Assembly (NCBI RefSeq): GCF_001552635.1 | Contig: NZ_BCRO01000011.1 | Span: 304,309-368,308, forward strand | Reading direction: 5' to 3' | Length of the DNA: 64,000 nt | Source: Actinomadura hibisca NBRC 15177 | GTDB taxonomy: Bacteria; Actinomycetota; Actinomycetes; Streptosporangiales; Streptosporangiaceae | The notes under the pieces: model-generated | The model's database searches: none | Told to the model about the DNA's origin: nothing | Seen by the model: only the letters and a program-made list of their open reading frames with translations | Shown here: positions 8,130-16,936 of the stretch, in pieces | Layout of the letters: the number at the start of each line of letters is the position of its first letter | Position numbering within the stretch: position 1 is the stretch's first letter | Position numbers and translations under genes: made by a program

Positions 8130-9065
8130 ATGAGAGCACTCGTCTTCACCGCCCCAAGTGTGGTGGAGCTCCATGAGGTGGACGAGCCGACGGCGCGGCC
8201 GGACGAGGTCATCGTCCAGGTCGCCGCCGCCGGGATCTGCGGCAGCGAACTGCACGGGGTCCGCACCCCGGGCTTCCGGACCCCGCCGCTGGTCATGGGC
8301 CACGAATTCGCCGGCACCACTCCCGACGGCCGCCGCGTGGCCGTCAACCCGATCCTGTCCTGCGACTGTTGCGACCTGTGCGCGCGCGGTCAGCGCCAGC
8401 TCTGCCGCGAGCGCGCCATCGTGGGCGTGCACCGCCCCGGCGCGTTCGCCGAGCGCGTCGCGGTCCCCCGCTCGTCGATCCACGAGCTGCCCGACGGCCT
8501 GTCCTGGACGGCCGCCGGGGTGATCGAGCCCATCGCCAACGCGGTGCACGCGTGGAACCTGGCGGGCGCGCCCGCCGGTGTCCGGGTCGGCGTGATCGGC
8601 TGCGGCGCCATCGGGCTGGTCTGCCTGCAACTGGCCAAGCTGCGCGGCGCCGCGACCGTGGTGGCGGCCGATCCGTCGCCGAGCCGCCGCGCCCAGGCCG
8701 AAGCGCTCGGCGCGGACGCCGTGGCCGAGCGGCTGACCGGCGAGTTCGACCTGATCTTCGACGCGGTGGGCGTGCCGGTCACCCACCACGACTCGGTCGC
8801 GCTGCTGCGGCCGGGCGGGACCGCGCTGTGGCTCGGGCTCGGCAGCGCCGAGGCGGGCATCGACTCCACCGAGCTGGTCCGCGCGGAGAAGCGCGTGCTC
8901 GGCTCGTTCGCCTACAGCGACGCCGAGTTCGCCGAGGCGGTGACCCTGGCCGAGGGCTGGGACACCGGCTGGGTCGGCTCGTTCCCGCTGGACGACGGCG
9001 CGCGCGTGTTCACCGGCCTGATGAACGGCGGCAGCGAGCCGGTGAAGGCCCTGCTGACCCCCTAG
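8130..9065 (+). CDS. Zinc-dependent alcohol/polyol dehydrogenase
   Basis: A 311-residue medium-chain dehydrogenase. The catalytic zinc site is 'GICGSELHG' and 'GHEFAG'. The structural zinc loop 'CDCCDLCARGQRQLC' has four cysteines. The Rossmann motif 'GVIGCGAIGLVCLQLAKL' and Asp in 'VAADPS' indicate NAD preference. The ATG at 8130 has no good Shine-Dalgarno; a TACATT -10-like box at 8115-8120 would give a leaderless or near-leaderless transcript. It probably oxidises a sugar or polyol in the cytosol. It is the first gene of a six-gene operon under the IclR site. The length is slightly short for sorbitol or threonine dehydrogenases (about 340). Confidence 0.85.
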   Translation: MRALVFTAPSVVELHEVDEPTARPDEVIVQVAAAGICGSELHGVRTPGFRTPPLVMGHEFAGTTPDGRRVAVNPILSCDCCDLCARGQRQLCRERAIVGVHRPGAFAERVAVPRSSIHELPDGLSWTAAGVIEPIANAVHAWNLAGAPAGVRVGVIGCGAIGLVCLQLAKLRGAATVVAADPSPSRRAQAEALGADAVAERLTGEFDLIFDAVGVPVTHHDSVALLRPGGTALWLGLGSAEAGIDSTELVRAEKRVLGSFAYSDAEFAEAVTLAEGWDTGWVGSFPLDDGARVFTGLMNGGSEPVKALLTP

Positions 9066-9087
9066 GAACGTTCCACTTGGAGGGCGT

Positions 9088-9942
9088 ATGAACGTCGGCG
9101 CGGGACTGCGCGAGGCGACGGTGCCGCCGGGCATGGTGGCGATCTGCCCGCTCGGGCAGGCCGGGTTCCTGCTCAAGGGCGCGGGCGGCGTGGTGGTGGC
9201 GGTCGATCCCTACCTCAGCGACCGGCTGGCGCACGACTCGGAGTTCGGGCCGCCCGGCCGCTGGGCACGACGGTTCCCGCCGCCGCTGACGCCCGGGGAG
9301 CTGGACGCCGACGTCATCGTCGTCACCCACGAGCACGCCGACCACTTCGACCCGCTGACCCTCGCCCCCGCCCTGGCCGGACGGCCGCTGCCGGTGGTCG
9401 CGCCGCCGGTGCTGGCCGCCGACATCGCCGCCGTCGGCGGCGAGCACGTGCCCGCGCACGCGGGCGTCCCGCTCGACCTCGGCGGCGTGCTGATCCATCC
9501 GGTGCCCGCCGCGCACGCCGTCGAGTACACCGGTCCCGAGTGCTACGACGTGCACGTGGAGGACGGCGCGCACCGCTTCCTCGGCTACGTCATCGAGCTC
9601 GACGCCGGGGTCAGCGTCTACCACGCGGGCGACACCGTCGGGCACCCGCTGCTCGACGACGCGCTGCGCGGGCTGCGGCCCCAGGTGGCGCTGCTGCCGA
9701 TCAACGGCCGGGACCGGGTCCGCGAGGAGATGGGCATCATCGGGAACCTGACCATCCGCGAGGCCGCGCATCTGGCCGGGCTGTGCGACGCCCGCTGGCT
9801 GGTGCCGAGCCACCACGACCTGTTCGCCGTCAACGCCGAGTCGGCCGCCACGTTCGTGGACGTGCTCGACCGGCAGTTCCCCGACCAGGAGTACCTGGTG
9901 CCCAAGGTCGGGCGGACCGTCATCCTGGGAGTGCAGAGTTGA
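9088..9942 (+). CDS. Metallo-beta-lactamase-fold hydrolase (UlaG/lactonase-like)
   Basis: A 284-residue cytosolic metallohydrolase. 'VVTHEHADHFDP' (residues about 78-88) is the HxHxDH zinc motif; 'PAAHAVEYTG', 'YHAGDTVGH' and 'VPSHHDLF' supply the other ligands. The overall pattern resembles the UlaG-type L-ascorbate-6-phosphate lactonase branch. GGAGG lies six bases before the ATG. In this operon, behind an alcohol dehydrogenase, a lactone-opening step on an oxidised sugar is a reasonable guess. The next gene begins inside its stop codon region. Confidence 0.78.
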   Translation: MNVGAGLREATVPPGMVAICPLGQAGFLLKGAGGVVVAVDPYLSDRLAHDSEFGPPGRWARRFPPPLTPGELDADVIVVTHEHADHFDPLTLAPALAGRPLPVVAPPVLAADIAAVGGEHVPAHAGVPLDLGGVLIHPVPAAHAVEYTGPECYDVHVEDGAHRFLGYVIELDAGVSVYHAGDTVGHPLLDDALRGLRPQVALLPINGRDRVREEMGIIGNLTIREAAHLAGLCDARWLVPSHHDLFAVNAESAATFVDVLDRQFPDQEYLVPKVGRTVILGVQS

Positions 9943-10328
9943 ACACCACCGTCATCACCGCCGCCGAGGGCGCGCCCCCGGCGGGCCACTACTCCCCCGC
10001 CCTCCGCGCCGGGGATTTCGTCTTCATCTCCGGGCAGGGCCCGCTCGACCCGGCGACCGGCGCGATCGTGCCGGGCACCGTCGCCGAGCAGACGGCGCTG
10101 ACGCTGCGGAACCTCGCCGCGCTCGCCGAGGCGGCGGGCGGGTCGCTGGCCGACGCCGTCAAGGTCAACGCCTACCTGGCCGACATCGCGGACTTCGCCG
10201 AGTTCAACGCGACCTACGCCGCAACGATCCAGGGAACCCCACCCGCCCGCACCACCGTGGCCACCGGCCTCGCCGGGATCAGCGTGGAGATCGACGCGAT
10301 CCTGTACCTGCCGACGGATCCGGCATGA
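9939..10328 (+). CDS. RidA/YjgF-family imine-enamine deaminase
   Basis: A 129-residue protein of RidA length, starting with TTG at 9939 that overlaps the previous stop (TTGA); GGGAG lies upstream. Family features are 'GHYSPALRAGDFVFISGQGPLDP', 'QTALTLRNLAALAEAAGGSLADAVKVNAYL' and the C-terminal 'PPARTTVATGLAGISVEIDAILYL', in which the conserved Arg binds the substrate carboxylate. RidA proteins hydrolyse 2-aminoacrylate and related enamines. The next gene is a PLP enzyme of the D-threonine aldolase/D-serine dehydratase family that can produce such enamines, which suggests direct pairing. Confidence 0.88.
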   Translation: MNTTVITAAEGAPPAGHYSPALRAGDFVFISGQGPLDPATGAIVPGTVAEQTALTLRNLAALAEAAGGSLADAVKVNAYLADIADFAEFNATYAATIQGTPPARTTVATGLAGISVEIDAILYLPTDPA

Positions 10329-11389
10329 GCTACCCCGAGATCGAGACCCCTGCCCTGATCATCGACCTGGACGCCGTCGAGGCCAACATCGCCGAGATGG
10401 CCGAGGTCGCCGCCGCGCACGGCGTCGCGCTGCGCCCGCACATCAAGACGCACAAGATGCCCGAGCTGGCCCGGCTCCAGCTCAAGGCGGGCGCGACGGG
10501 CGTCACCTGCGCCAAGCCCGGCGAGGCCGAGGTCATGGCGGACGCCGGGTGCGCCGACATCCTGCTGGCCTACCCCATCCTGGGGGAGGCCAAGGTGGCG
10601 CGGCTGCGCGCGCTGCGCGAGCGGGCCCGCGTGCGCGTCAGCCTCGACTCGGTCGAGGTGGCGCGCGGGCTGGCCGACCCGGCGCGGCCCGTCGAGGTGC
10701 TGGTCGAGGTGGACACCGGCCTCGGCCGGCTGGGCCGCCCGCCCGGCGCGCCGACCGTCGAGCTGGTCGAGCGGATCGCCGGGGTCCCCGGCGTCGAGGT
10801 GGTGGGGCTGCTCACCCACGCGGGGCACTCCTACAAGGCCGCCACCCCGGCCGAGCGCGACGCCGTCGCCGAGCGCGAAGGCGCCGAGCTGGTCGAGACC
10901 GCCGCGCTGCTCGGCCGCGAGCTGGAGATCAGCGTCGGTTCCACGCCGACGGCCCGGCGCGTCGCGGCCGTGCCGGGCGTCACCGAGATCCGGCCCGGCA
11001 CCTACGTCTTCAACGACGCCACCATGATCCGGCTGGGCGTGGCCACCGAGGCGACCGCCGCGGCGCGCGTGCTGACCACCGTGGTCGCCCGTCCCGCGCC
11101 CGACCGCTTCGTGGTGGACGCCGGGAGCAAGGCGCTCACCTCCGACGGCGTCGGCACACCCGGGTGGATCCGCGTCGCGGGACGGCCTGAGCTGGCGATG
11201 CGGTTCCTCAGCGAGGAGCACGGCGTCGGCGGTTGCGAGCCCGGCGCGGGCCCGGCCATCGGCGAGCGCCTCGAACTGATCCCGCACCACGTCTGCCCGG
11301 TGTCCAACCTGTTCGACGTCGCGCACGGCGTGCGCGGCGGCGCGCTGGACCACGAGATCGCCGTCGCGGCGCGCGGGAAGGTGCGCTGA
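10325..11389 (+). CDS. D-threonine aldolase / D-serine dehydratase-like PLP enzyme
   Basis: A 354-residue fold-type III PLP enzyme with an alanine racemase-like barrel. 'RPHIKTHKMPELA' (residues about 38-50) carries the PLP lysine. 'LVEVDTGLGRLG' and 'GSTPTARR' are barrel motifs. The C-terminal 'HHVCPVSNL' provides the His and Cys that bind the metal in D-serine dehydratase and D-threonine aldolase. It cleaves or dehydrates beta-hydroxy-D-amino acids. The start overlaps the RidA stop by four bases (ATGA). Aldolase and dehydratase activities cannot be separated by eye, but the RidA partner favours an enamine-forming dehydratase. Confidence 0.85.
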   Translation: MSYPEIETPALIIDLDAVEANIAEMAEVAAAHGVALRPHIKTHKMPELARLQLKAGATGVTCAKPGEAEVMADAGCADILLAYPILGEAKVARLRALRERARVRVSLDSVEVARGLADPARPVEVLVEVDTGLGRLGRPPGAPTVELVERIAGVPGVEVVGLLTHAGHSYKAATPAERDAVAEREGAELVETAALLGRELEISVGSTPTARRVAAVPGVTEIRPGTYVFNDATMIRLGVATEATAAARVLTTVVARPAPDRFVVDAGSKALTSDGVGTPGWIRVAGRPELAMRFLSEEHGVGGCEPGAGPAIGERLELIPHHVCPVSNLFDVAHGVRGGALDHEIAVAARGKVR

Positions 11390-12150
11390 TGCGCGGGCTC
11401 GCGGGCAAGGGCGTCCTGATCACGGGCGGCAGCAGCGGCATCGGCGCGGCGACCGCGCGGCGCTTCCTGACCGAGGGCGCGCGCGTGGTGCTGTGCGGGC
11501 TCGGCGAGGACGAGGTCGCCGCGGCCGTCGCGGAGCTGTCCGGGCTCGGCGCGGTGGACGGCCTCGCCTGCGACGTCAGCGACCCCGGCCAGGTGGCCGC
11601 GCTGATGGAGCACGCGGTGGCCGTGCTCGGCCGGGTGGACGTGCTGATCAACAACGCCGGGACCGCCTGGCGCGAACCGTTCCTGGAGATCACCCCCGCG
11701 CACTGGGACACCATCATGGCGGTGAACCTGCGCGGCATGTTCCTGGTCGGCCAGGCCGCCGCGCGGCACATGGTGGAGCGCGGCGGCGGCGCGATCGTCA
11801 ACATGTCGTCCACCAACGGGCTCGGCGGCGAGGCCGACTACGCCCACTACAACTCCTCCAAGGGCGGCGTGCTGCTGCTCACCCGGACCATGGCCGTCGA
11901 GCTGGGCCCGCTCGGGGTGCGCGTCAACGCGGTCTGCCCCGGCTACATCCGCACGCCGCTGAACTCCGCGATCGCCGCGGACCTGGACCCCGGCTTCGTG
12001 TCCGGCTACGAGCGGGAGCAGATCCCGCTGGGCCGGGCGGGGCTGGCCGACGAGGTCGCCGGGGCCTACGCCTTCCTCGCCTCCGACGACGCCTCGTTCG
12101 TCAACGGGGCCGAGCTGGTCGTCGACGGCGGCCAGCTCGCCCGCATGTAA
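11389..12150 (+). CDS. Short-chain dehydrogenase (FabG-like SDR)
   Basis: A 253-residue classical SDR. It shows 'VLITGGSSGIGAATA' (cofactor binding), 'DVLINNAGTAWREP', Ser-containing 'IVNMSSTNGL', catalytic 'YAHYNSSKGG' and the substrate-loop 'VCPGYIRTP'. The C-terminal 'FVNGAELVVDGGQ' is typical of the family. The ATG overlaps the preceding stop by one base (TGATG). Within the IclR-linked operon it probably oxidises or reduces a sugar or hydroxy-acid intermediate rather than serving fatty acid synthesis. Confidence 0.9.
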   Translation: MRGLAGKGVLITGGSSGIGAATARRFLTEGARVVLCGLGEDEVAAAVAELSGLGAVDGLACDVSDPGQVAALMEHAVAVLGRVDVLINNAGTAWREPFLEITPAHWDTIMAVNLRGMFLVGQAAARHMVERGGGAIVNMSSTNGLGGEADYAHYNSSKGGVLLLTRTMAVELGPLGVRVNAVCPGYIRTPLNSAIAADLDPGFVSGYEREQIPLGRAGLADEVAGAYAFLASDDASFVNGAELVVDGGQLARM

Positions 12151-12179
12151 GCGCATCACACGATCTGGAGCGAACCCCC

Positions 12180-13469
12180 ATGGCACGCATCGTGTTCATC
12201 GGCGCGGGCAGCGTCGAGTTCACCAAGAACATCCTGTCGGACCTGCTCACCCTGCCGGGACTGGAGGAGTCGACGCTGGTCCTGCACGACATCGACGCCG
12301 AGCGGCTGGCGACGGCCGAGGCGATGGCCCGCTGGATGGTCGACCACCTCGGGCTGCCCGCCCGGGTGGAGGCGCACACCGACCGGCGGGCCGCGGTGGA
12401 CGGCGCGGACTACGTCATCAACGAGGTCGCGGTCGGCGGGTTCGCCGCCACCCGCACCGACTTCGAGATCCCCGCCCGGTACGGGCTGCGCCAGACCATC
12501 GCCGACACGCTCGGCGTCGGCGGCATCTTCCGCGCGCTGCGCACCATCCCGGTGATGGTGGCGCTGGGCAACGACCTGGCCGAGCTCGCGCCGGACGCGC
12601 TGCTGCTCAACTACACCAACCCGATGGCGATGATCCCGCGTGCCGTCTACGAGGGCACGCCGTTCCGCAACGTCGTCGGCGTCTGCCACTCGGTGCGCGA
12701 CACCCAGGCGCGGCTGGCGGGCCTGGTCGGCGTCCCGGCCGACGAGGTCGCGTTCGTCACCGCCGGGGCCAACCACCAGGCGTTCGTGCTGGAGTTCTCG
12801 CACCGGGGCCGGGACCTGTACCCGGTGCTGGACGAGGTGATCGAGAAGGACCCCGAGCTCCAGCGGACCGTGCGGGTCGAGCTGTACCGCCGGTTCGGGC
12901 GCTTCCCCACCGAGTCCAGCGAGCACGGCTCGGAGTATCTGCCGTGGTTCCTGCGCCACGACGACCAGGTGGAGAAGTTCCGCATCCCGGTCGGCGTCTA
13001 CCTGGAGTGGTCGGCGGAGAACCTGGACACCTACGAGGAGACGCGCCGCCGCCTGGCCGCCGGGGAGGGCGTGGAGGTCAAGCCGGAGAACGAGCTGGCG
13101 TCGGAGATCATCCACTCGATCGAGACGGGCACCCGGCGCGTGCTGCACGGCAACGTGCGCAACGGCGGCCTGATCACCAACCTGCCCGAGGACGCCTGCG
13201 TGGAGGTGCCCTGCGTGGTGGACCGGGCGGGCGTGCAGCCGACCCGGATCGGGGCGATGCCGCCGCAGCTCGCCGCGCTGAACCGCACGTTCCTCAACGT
13301 GGGCGAGCTGACGGTGCGGGCCGCGCTGGAGGGCCGGCGCGACCACGTCTACCACGCCGCGATGCTCGACCCGAACGCCTCGGCGACGCTGCCGCTGGAG
13401 CGCATCGGCGAGCTGGTGGACGAGATGATCGCCGCGCACGGGGACCTGATGCCGGAGGGGATCCGCTAA
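12180..13469 (+). CDS. Family 4 glycoside hydrolase (alpha-galactosidase/alpha-glucosidase type)
   Basis: A 429-residue GH4 enzyme. These use NAD and Mn to oxidise C3 of the sugar and eliminate the glycoside. 'IVFIGAGSVEFTKNIL' is the NAD-binding site, 'LLNYTNPMAM' is a family signature, 'VGVCHSV' holds the metal-binding Cys and 'TAGANHQAF' the metal-binding His. There is no signal peptide, so it acts on imported glycosides. GGAG precedes the ATG by eight bases. It is the last gene of the operon and ends at a perfect bidirectional terminator shared with the facing ABC transporter, which probably supplies its substrate. Confidence 0.9.
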   Translation: MARIVFIGAGSVEFTKNILSDLLTLPGLEESTLVLHDIDAERLATAEAMARWMVDHLGLPARVEAHTDRRAAVDGADYVINEVAVGGFAATRTDFEIPARYGLRQTIADTLGVGGIFRALRTIPVMVALGNDLAELAPDALLLNYTNPMAMIPRAVYEGTPFRNVVGVCHSVRDTQARLAGLVGVPADEVAFVTAGANHQAFVLEFSHRGRDLYPVLDEVIEKDPELQRTVRVELYRRFGRFPTESSEHGSEYLPWFLRHDDQVEKFRIPVGVYLEWSAENLDTYEETRRRLAAGEGVEVKPENELASEIIHSIETGTRRVLHGNVRNGGLITNLPEDACVEVPCVVDRAGVQPTRIGAMPPQLAALNRTFLNVGELTVRAALEGRRDHVYHAAMLDPNASATLPLERIGELVDEMIAAHGDLMPEGIR

Positions 13470-13483
13470 GCCCTGGCACAACC

Positions 13484-13522
13484 GGAAGAGCCGGTCACCG
13501 CGAGGCGGTGACCGGCTCTTCC
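13484..13522. terminator. Bidirectional terminator between GH4 and ABC permease genes
   Basis: A perfect 18-bp stem (13484-13501 with 13505-13522) closes a 3-base loop. It lies between the convergent stops at 13469 and 13532. There is no long T run, as is usual in actinobacteria. Confidence 0.85.
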
Positions 13523-13531
13523 GTCGTCGTG

Positions 13532-14407
13532 TCAGCCCTTGACGGCTCCGGACAAGGCCTGCACGAACCGGCGCTGCCCGACCAGGAAGATCACCAGTAC
13601 CGGCACCGTCGCCAGCACCGTGCCCGCCATGATCTGCGACCAGTCGGCCTTGTGCTGCCCCTGGAAGGTCGCCAGCCCGACCTGCACCGTGTACTTGTCC
13701 TCCGAGGTGATCGCCACCAGCGGCCAGAACAGGTCGTTCCACGAGTAGATGAACATGATCACCGCGAGGGCGGCGATGGCGGGCCGCGCGACCGGCAGCA
13801 CCACCCGGAAGAACACGCCCCAGCGCGAGCAGCCGTCCATCCGCGCGGCCTCCTCCAGCTCCCGGGGGAAGCCGCGGAAGAACGAGGTCATCAGGTAGAC
13901 GCCGAGCGCCGAGGCGAGCTGCGGCACGATCAGCGCGGGCAGCGTGTCGACCAGGTGGACCTTGCTGAACACCAGGAAGGTCGGGATCACGGTGAGCTGG
14001 AACGGCACCAGCGTGGTCGCCAGGATCAGCGTCAGCACCGTCCGGCCGCCGAAGAACCGCATCCGCGCGAACGCGTACCCGGCCATGCTGCACAACACCA
14101 CCTGCGACACCACGACGGTGGTCGACACGATGACGCTGTTGAGGAACCAGCGCTGGAAGTCCGACTCGGCCAGCACCTTGCGGTAGCCGCCGAGGTCGAC
14201 GCCGCTCGGGATGATCGCGGGCGGGAAGCGGTGCAGCTCGGTCTCCGACATCACCGACGCCGCCAGCATGTACACGAACGGCGCGACCATGAACAACGAC
14301 AGCGGCAGCAGCACCGCGTGCCGGGCGCTGGGGAGCCGCCACCGTCCCGCCCGGCGGCGGACCGGGCGGGACGGGCGGCGGGTCGGGTGGTCTTGGGCCA
14401 GCGTCAC
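13532..14407 (-). CDS. Sugar ABC transporter permease, MalG type
   Basis: A 291-residue inner-membrane permease of the CUT1 class. After a basic N-terminus it has about six membrane helices. The EAA-loop 'ELEEAARMDGCSRWGVFFRVVLPVARPAIAA' (about residues 180-210) docks the ATPase. The GTG start overlaps the upstream permease stop (GTGA). No ATP-binding subunit is in the operon, so it must borrow a shared MsiK-type ATPase, as is common in actinobacteria. It works with the neighbouring MalF-type permease and lipoprotein. Confidence 0.9.
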   Translation of the reverse strand: MTLAQDHPTRRPSRPVRRRAGRWRLPSARHAVLLPLSLFMVAPFVYMLAASVMSETELHRFPPAIIPSGVDLGGYRKVLAESDFQRWFLNSVIVSTTVVVSQVVLCSMAGYAFARMRFFGGRTVLTLILATTLVPFQLTVIPTFLVFSKVHLVDTLPALIVPQLASALGVYLMTSFFRGFPRELEEAARMDGCSRWGVFFRVVLPVARPAIAALAVIMFIYSWNDLFWPLVAITSEDKYTVQVGLATFQGQHKADWSQIMAGTVLATVPVLVIFLVGQRRFVQALSGAVKG

Positions 14408-15375
14408 TGGAGCGATCCCTTCCGGCGGCCGAGGGCCAGCGCGAGGACGATGACGGCCAGGCTCGCGGCGAACAGCGTGTAGGCGACCGCCGCGCCGTAC
14501 CCGGCGGTGAACATGTCGAAGGCGAGCTGCCAGACGTAGTAGACGACGGTGACGGTGGAATTGACCGGGCCGCCCTTGGTGGTGGTGACGATCAGGTCGA
14601 AGAACTGGAGGCTGTCGATCAGTCCCCACACCGCCAGGAACAACGTGATCGGCTTCACCGACGGCACCACGATGTGCCGGAACCGCGCCCACGGCCCGGC
14701 GCCGTCGATCGCGGCGGCCTCCATCGTCTCGGCGGGGATCTCCTGGAGGGCCGCCAGATAGATGATCACGTTGAAGCCGAACTGCTTCCAGATGAAGATC
14801 GCGCCGAGCACGTACATCGCCTGCCCGGGGTCCGCGAGGAACCCTTGGGTGGGCAGGCCCGCCATGGACAGCGCGCCGTTCACCACGCCGAAGTCCCTGT
14901 CGAAGATGTAGCCCATCAGCAGGCCCTCGGCGGCGGCCGAGGCGACGAACGGCACCAGGAAGCAGACGCGGTAGAACCCGATGCCGCGCAGCGGCTTGTT
15001 CAGCAACATCGCCGCCAGCAGCCCGAGGACCAGCGAGGCGGGCACGTACATCGCGACGAGGGTGAGGGTGTTGCGCAACGACGTCCAGAACACCGGGTCT
15101 TCGGCGAGCGTGCGGTAGTTGGCCAGCCCGACGTTCTGGCCGCCCGTCATCAGGTCCGAGTCGGTGAACGACAGCCGCAGCGCCCAGGCCATCGGCAGGA
15201 ACGAGAAGCCGAGGACCAGCAGCGTGGACGGGCCGGCGAACGACCAGCCCGCCACGTGCTCGGCCAGCCTGCGGCGGCGGGGTCCGCCGCCGGGCGCGGG
15301 GCCGCCGCGCGTGCGGGAGGCGGTCCCGTCCGCGCGGCGTCCGGCGCGCCCGCCGGTCGCGGTCGGCGCGCTCAC
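14404..15375 (-). CDS. Sugar ABC transporter permease, MalF type
   Basis: A 323-residue permease with an Arg/Gly-rich cytosolic N-terminus and about six membrane helices. The EAA loop reads 'EIPAETMEAAAIDGAGPWARFRHIVVPSVKP'. The GTG start at 15375 overlaps the stop of the binding-protein gene, so all three transporter genes are coupled. It forms the heterodimeric channel with the MalG-type permease downstream. Confidence 0.9.
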   Translation of the reverse strand: MSAPTATGGRAGRRADGTASRTRGGPAPGGGPRRRRLAEHVAGWSFAGPSTLLVLGFSFLPMAWALRLSFTDSDLMTGGQNVGLANYRTLAEDPVFWTSLRNTLTLVAMYVPASLVLGLLAAMLLNKPLRGIGFYRVCFLVPFVASAAAEGLLMGYIFDRDFGVVNGALSMAGLPTQGFLADPGQAMYVLGAIFIWKQFGFNVIIYLAALQEIPAETMEAAAIDGAGPWARFRHIVVPSVKPITLFLAVWGLIDSLQFFDLIVTTTKGGPVNSTVTVVYYVWQLAFDMFTAGYGAAVAYTLFAASLAVIVLALALGRRKGSLQ

Positions 15376-16655
15376 TCGCCGGGCACCTTGAGGATGGCGT
15401 CGGACTTGCCCGCCGCCGCGTCCAGCGCCTGCTGCGGCTGCGCCCGCCCCAGCAGCACCGAGGTGATGCCCTCGGCGACGAAGGCGGAGACCCGCGCGTA
15501 CTTGGTGGACACCGGGCGGATCTGCTTGGCGTTGGCCAGGTTCTCGGTGATCGTCTCGATGCCCGGGTAGCGGCGCGCGTAGCCCGCGTAGCCCGGCAGG
15601 GAGGAGATGGAGCGGCGGGTGGGCAACGAGCCGGTGTCGTTCATGAACCTGAGCTGCTGCTCGGGCGCGGTGAGCCAGGTCAGGAACTCGGCGGACGCCT
15701 TGACGCGGCGCTTGCCGTGGTCCAGCACGACCCAGGAGTCGGGGCCCGAGACCGTCTGGTGGTCGCCGTTGGTGCCCGGGAGCATGGCCACGCCGTAGTC
15801 GAGGCCCGCCGCCTTCAGGTCACCGAGCAGCCAGGGCCCGGCGAGGAACAGCCCGAGCCGTCCGGACTCGAAGAGCTTCTGGCCCTTCTCCCCCGGCGTG
15901 GAGTCCAGGTAGACCGACTTGTCCTGGACGGCCATCTGCTGCACGCGGGTGAGGGCCTGCACTCCGGCGGGCGCGTTGAACGCCGCCTTGCGGCCGTCCG
16001 GCGACAGGATCGTGCCGCCGCCCTGCCACAGCAGCGGCCACAGGGCCCAGGTGGTCTCCTCACCGCCGCTGATCGGCCAGGACGTGCCGTAGGTCTTGGC
16101 CTTGGGGTCGTTGACCTTGGCGGCGGTCGCGCGGAAGTCGTCCCAGGTCCAGTCGGACTTGGGCCGGGGCGCGCCGGCCTTGTCGAGCAGCTTGCCGTTG
16201 TAGAGCACCACCAGGTTGTCGACCACGGCGGGAAAGCCGATGACCTTGCCCTTCACGGTCGCGGTCGCGGTGGCGTTGGGCCAGAAGTCGCCCCAGCCCA
16301 CCTCGGGGGCGGTGACGAGCTTGGTGAGGTCGGCGACCTTGGGGCTGCGCGCGATGTTGGCCGACCAGGAGCCGTACATGTAGGCGATGTCGGGATAGGC
16401 GCTGCCCGCCATGGCGGCGGTGACCTTGGGCAGCATGGCGTCGGCGGTGACCCCCGCCGACGACGCCTTGACCCGGACGCCCGGATGGGTCCTGTTGAAC
16501 TCGTCCACCAGCCCTTCCAGGGACTTGGCGGCGGCCTGCTCCTGGCCGTGCCACATGACCAGCTCGACGGGCCCGGTTCCGGCGTCGTCGCCGCCGGAGG
16601 AGCAGGCGGGCACGGCGAGCAGCAGCGCCGCCAGCAAAGGCACGATCTTCTTCAT
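15372..16655 (-). CDS. Sugar-binding lipoprotein of ABC transporter
   Basis: A 427-residue extracytoplasmic solute-binding protein (family 1). The ATG at 16655 has AAGGAT upstream and starts 'MKKIVPLLAALLLAVPACSS', a lipoprotein signal with lipobox VPAC. Typical motifs are 'VELVMWHGQEQAAAKSLEGLVDEFNRTHPGV', 'PDIAYMYGSWSAN' and 'GRLGLFLAGPWLLGDLK'. It captures sugar for the two permeases. A copy of the IclR-type palindrome lies 28-46 bases upstream, which links the transporter to the facing GH4 operon. Confidence 0.92.
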   Translation of the reverse strand: MKKIVPLLAALLLAVPACSSGGDDAGTGPVELVMWHGQEQAAAKSLEGLVDEFNRTHPGVRVKASSAGVTADAMLPKVTAAMAGSAYPDIAYMYGSWSANIARSPKVADLTKLVTAPEVGWGDFWPNATATATVKGKVIGFPAVVDNLVVLYNGKLLDKAGAPRPKSDWTWDDFRATAAKVNDPKAKTYGTSWPISGGEETTWALWPLLWQGGGTILSPDGRKAAFNAPAGVQALTRVQQMAVQDKSVYLDSTPGEKGQKLFESGRLGLFLAGPWLLGDLKAAGLDYGVAMLPGTNGDHQTVSGPDSWVVLDHGKRRVKASAEFLTWLTAPEQQLRFMNDTGSLPTRRSISSLPGYAGYARRYPGIETITENLANAKQIRPVSTKYARVSAFVAEGITSVLLGRAQPQQALDAAAGKSDAILKVPGE

Positions 16656-16682
16656 GGAGGATCCTTCCGGTGTTCCGCCATG

Positions 16683-16701
16683 ATTTCCGCAATACGGAAA
16701 T
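16683..16701. promoter_or_regulatory. Predicted IclR operator, copy 2
   Basis: ATTTCCGCAATACGGAAAT is an inverted repeat with 7-base arms, upstream of the ABC binding-protein gene. It matches the site at 8073-8088 before the IclR gene. Related half-sites (TTCCGCCATGAT, ATTCCAGAATGCGG) flank it. Confidence 0.65.
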
Positions 16702-16936
16702 ACATTCCAGAATGCGGTCAAGCTAACAGGGTGATCGTGCGCAGGTCAAGGGCTCGCCGTGCCGCTCGTCACACCGGCGCGGCACCGGCGGATCGGTGCC
16801 CGCACCGCCGTGCGGACGCGCCCTGGAGCGGACCGCCGACAGCACCCGCCGTCAACCGGACCGGTAAGGACGCGGGAGCCCGGTCACTGTCAGTGGTCCG
16901 CTCTAGCATCCGTGGTAGTTGATTTGAGGAGGATCG

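Noticed and set aside
12156..14342. A long minus-strand frame opposite GH4 and running into the ABC permease
   Set aside because: It is the antisense of GH4 and a shifted frame of the permease; the real genes have conserved motifs.
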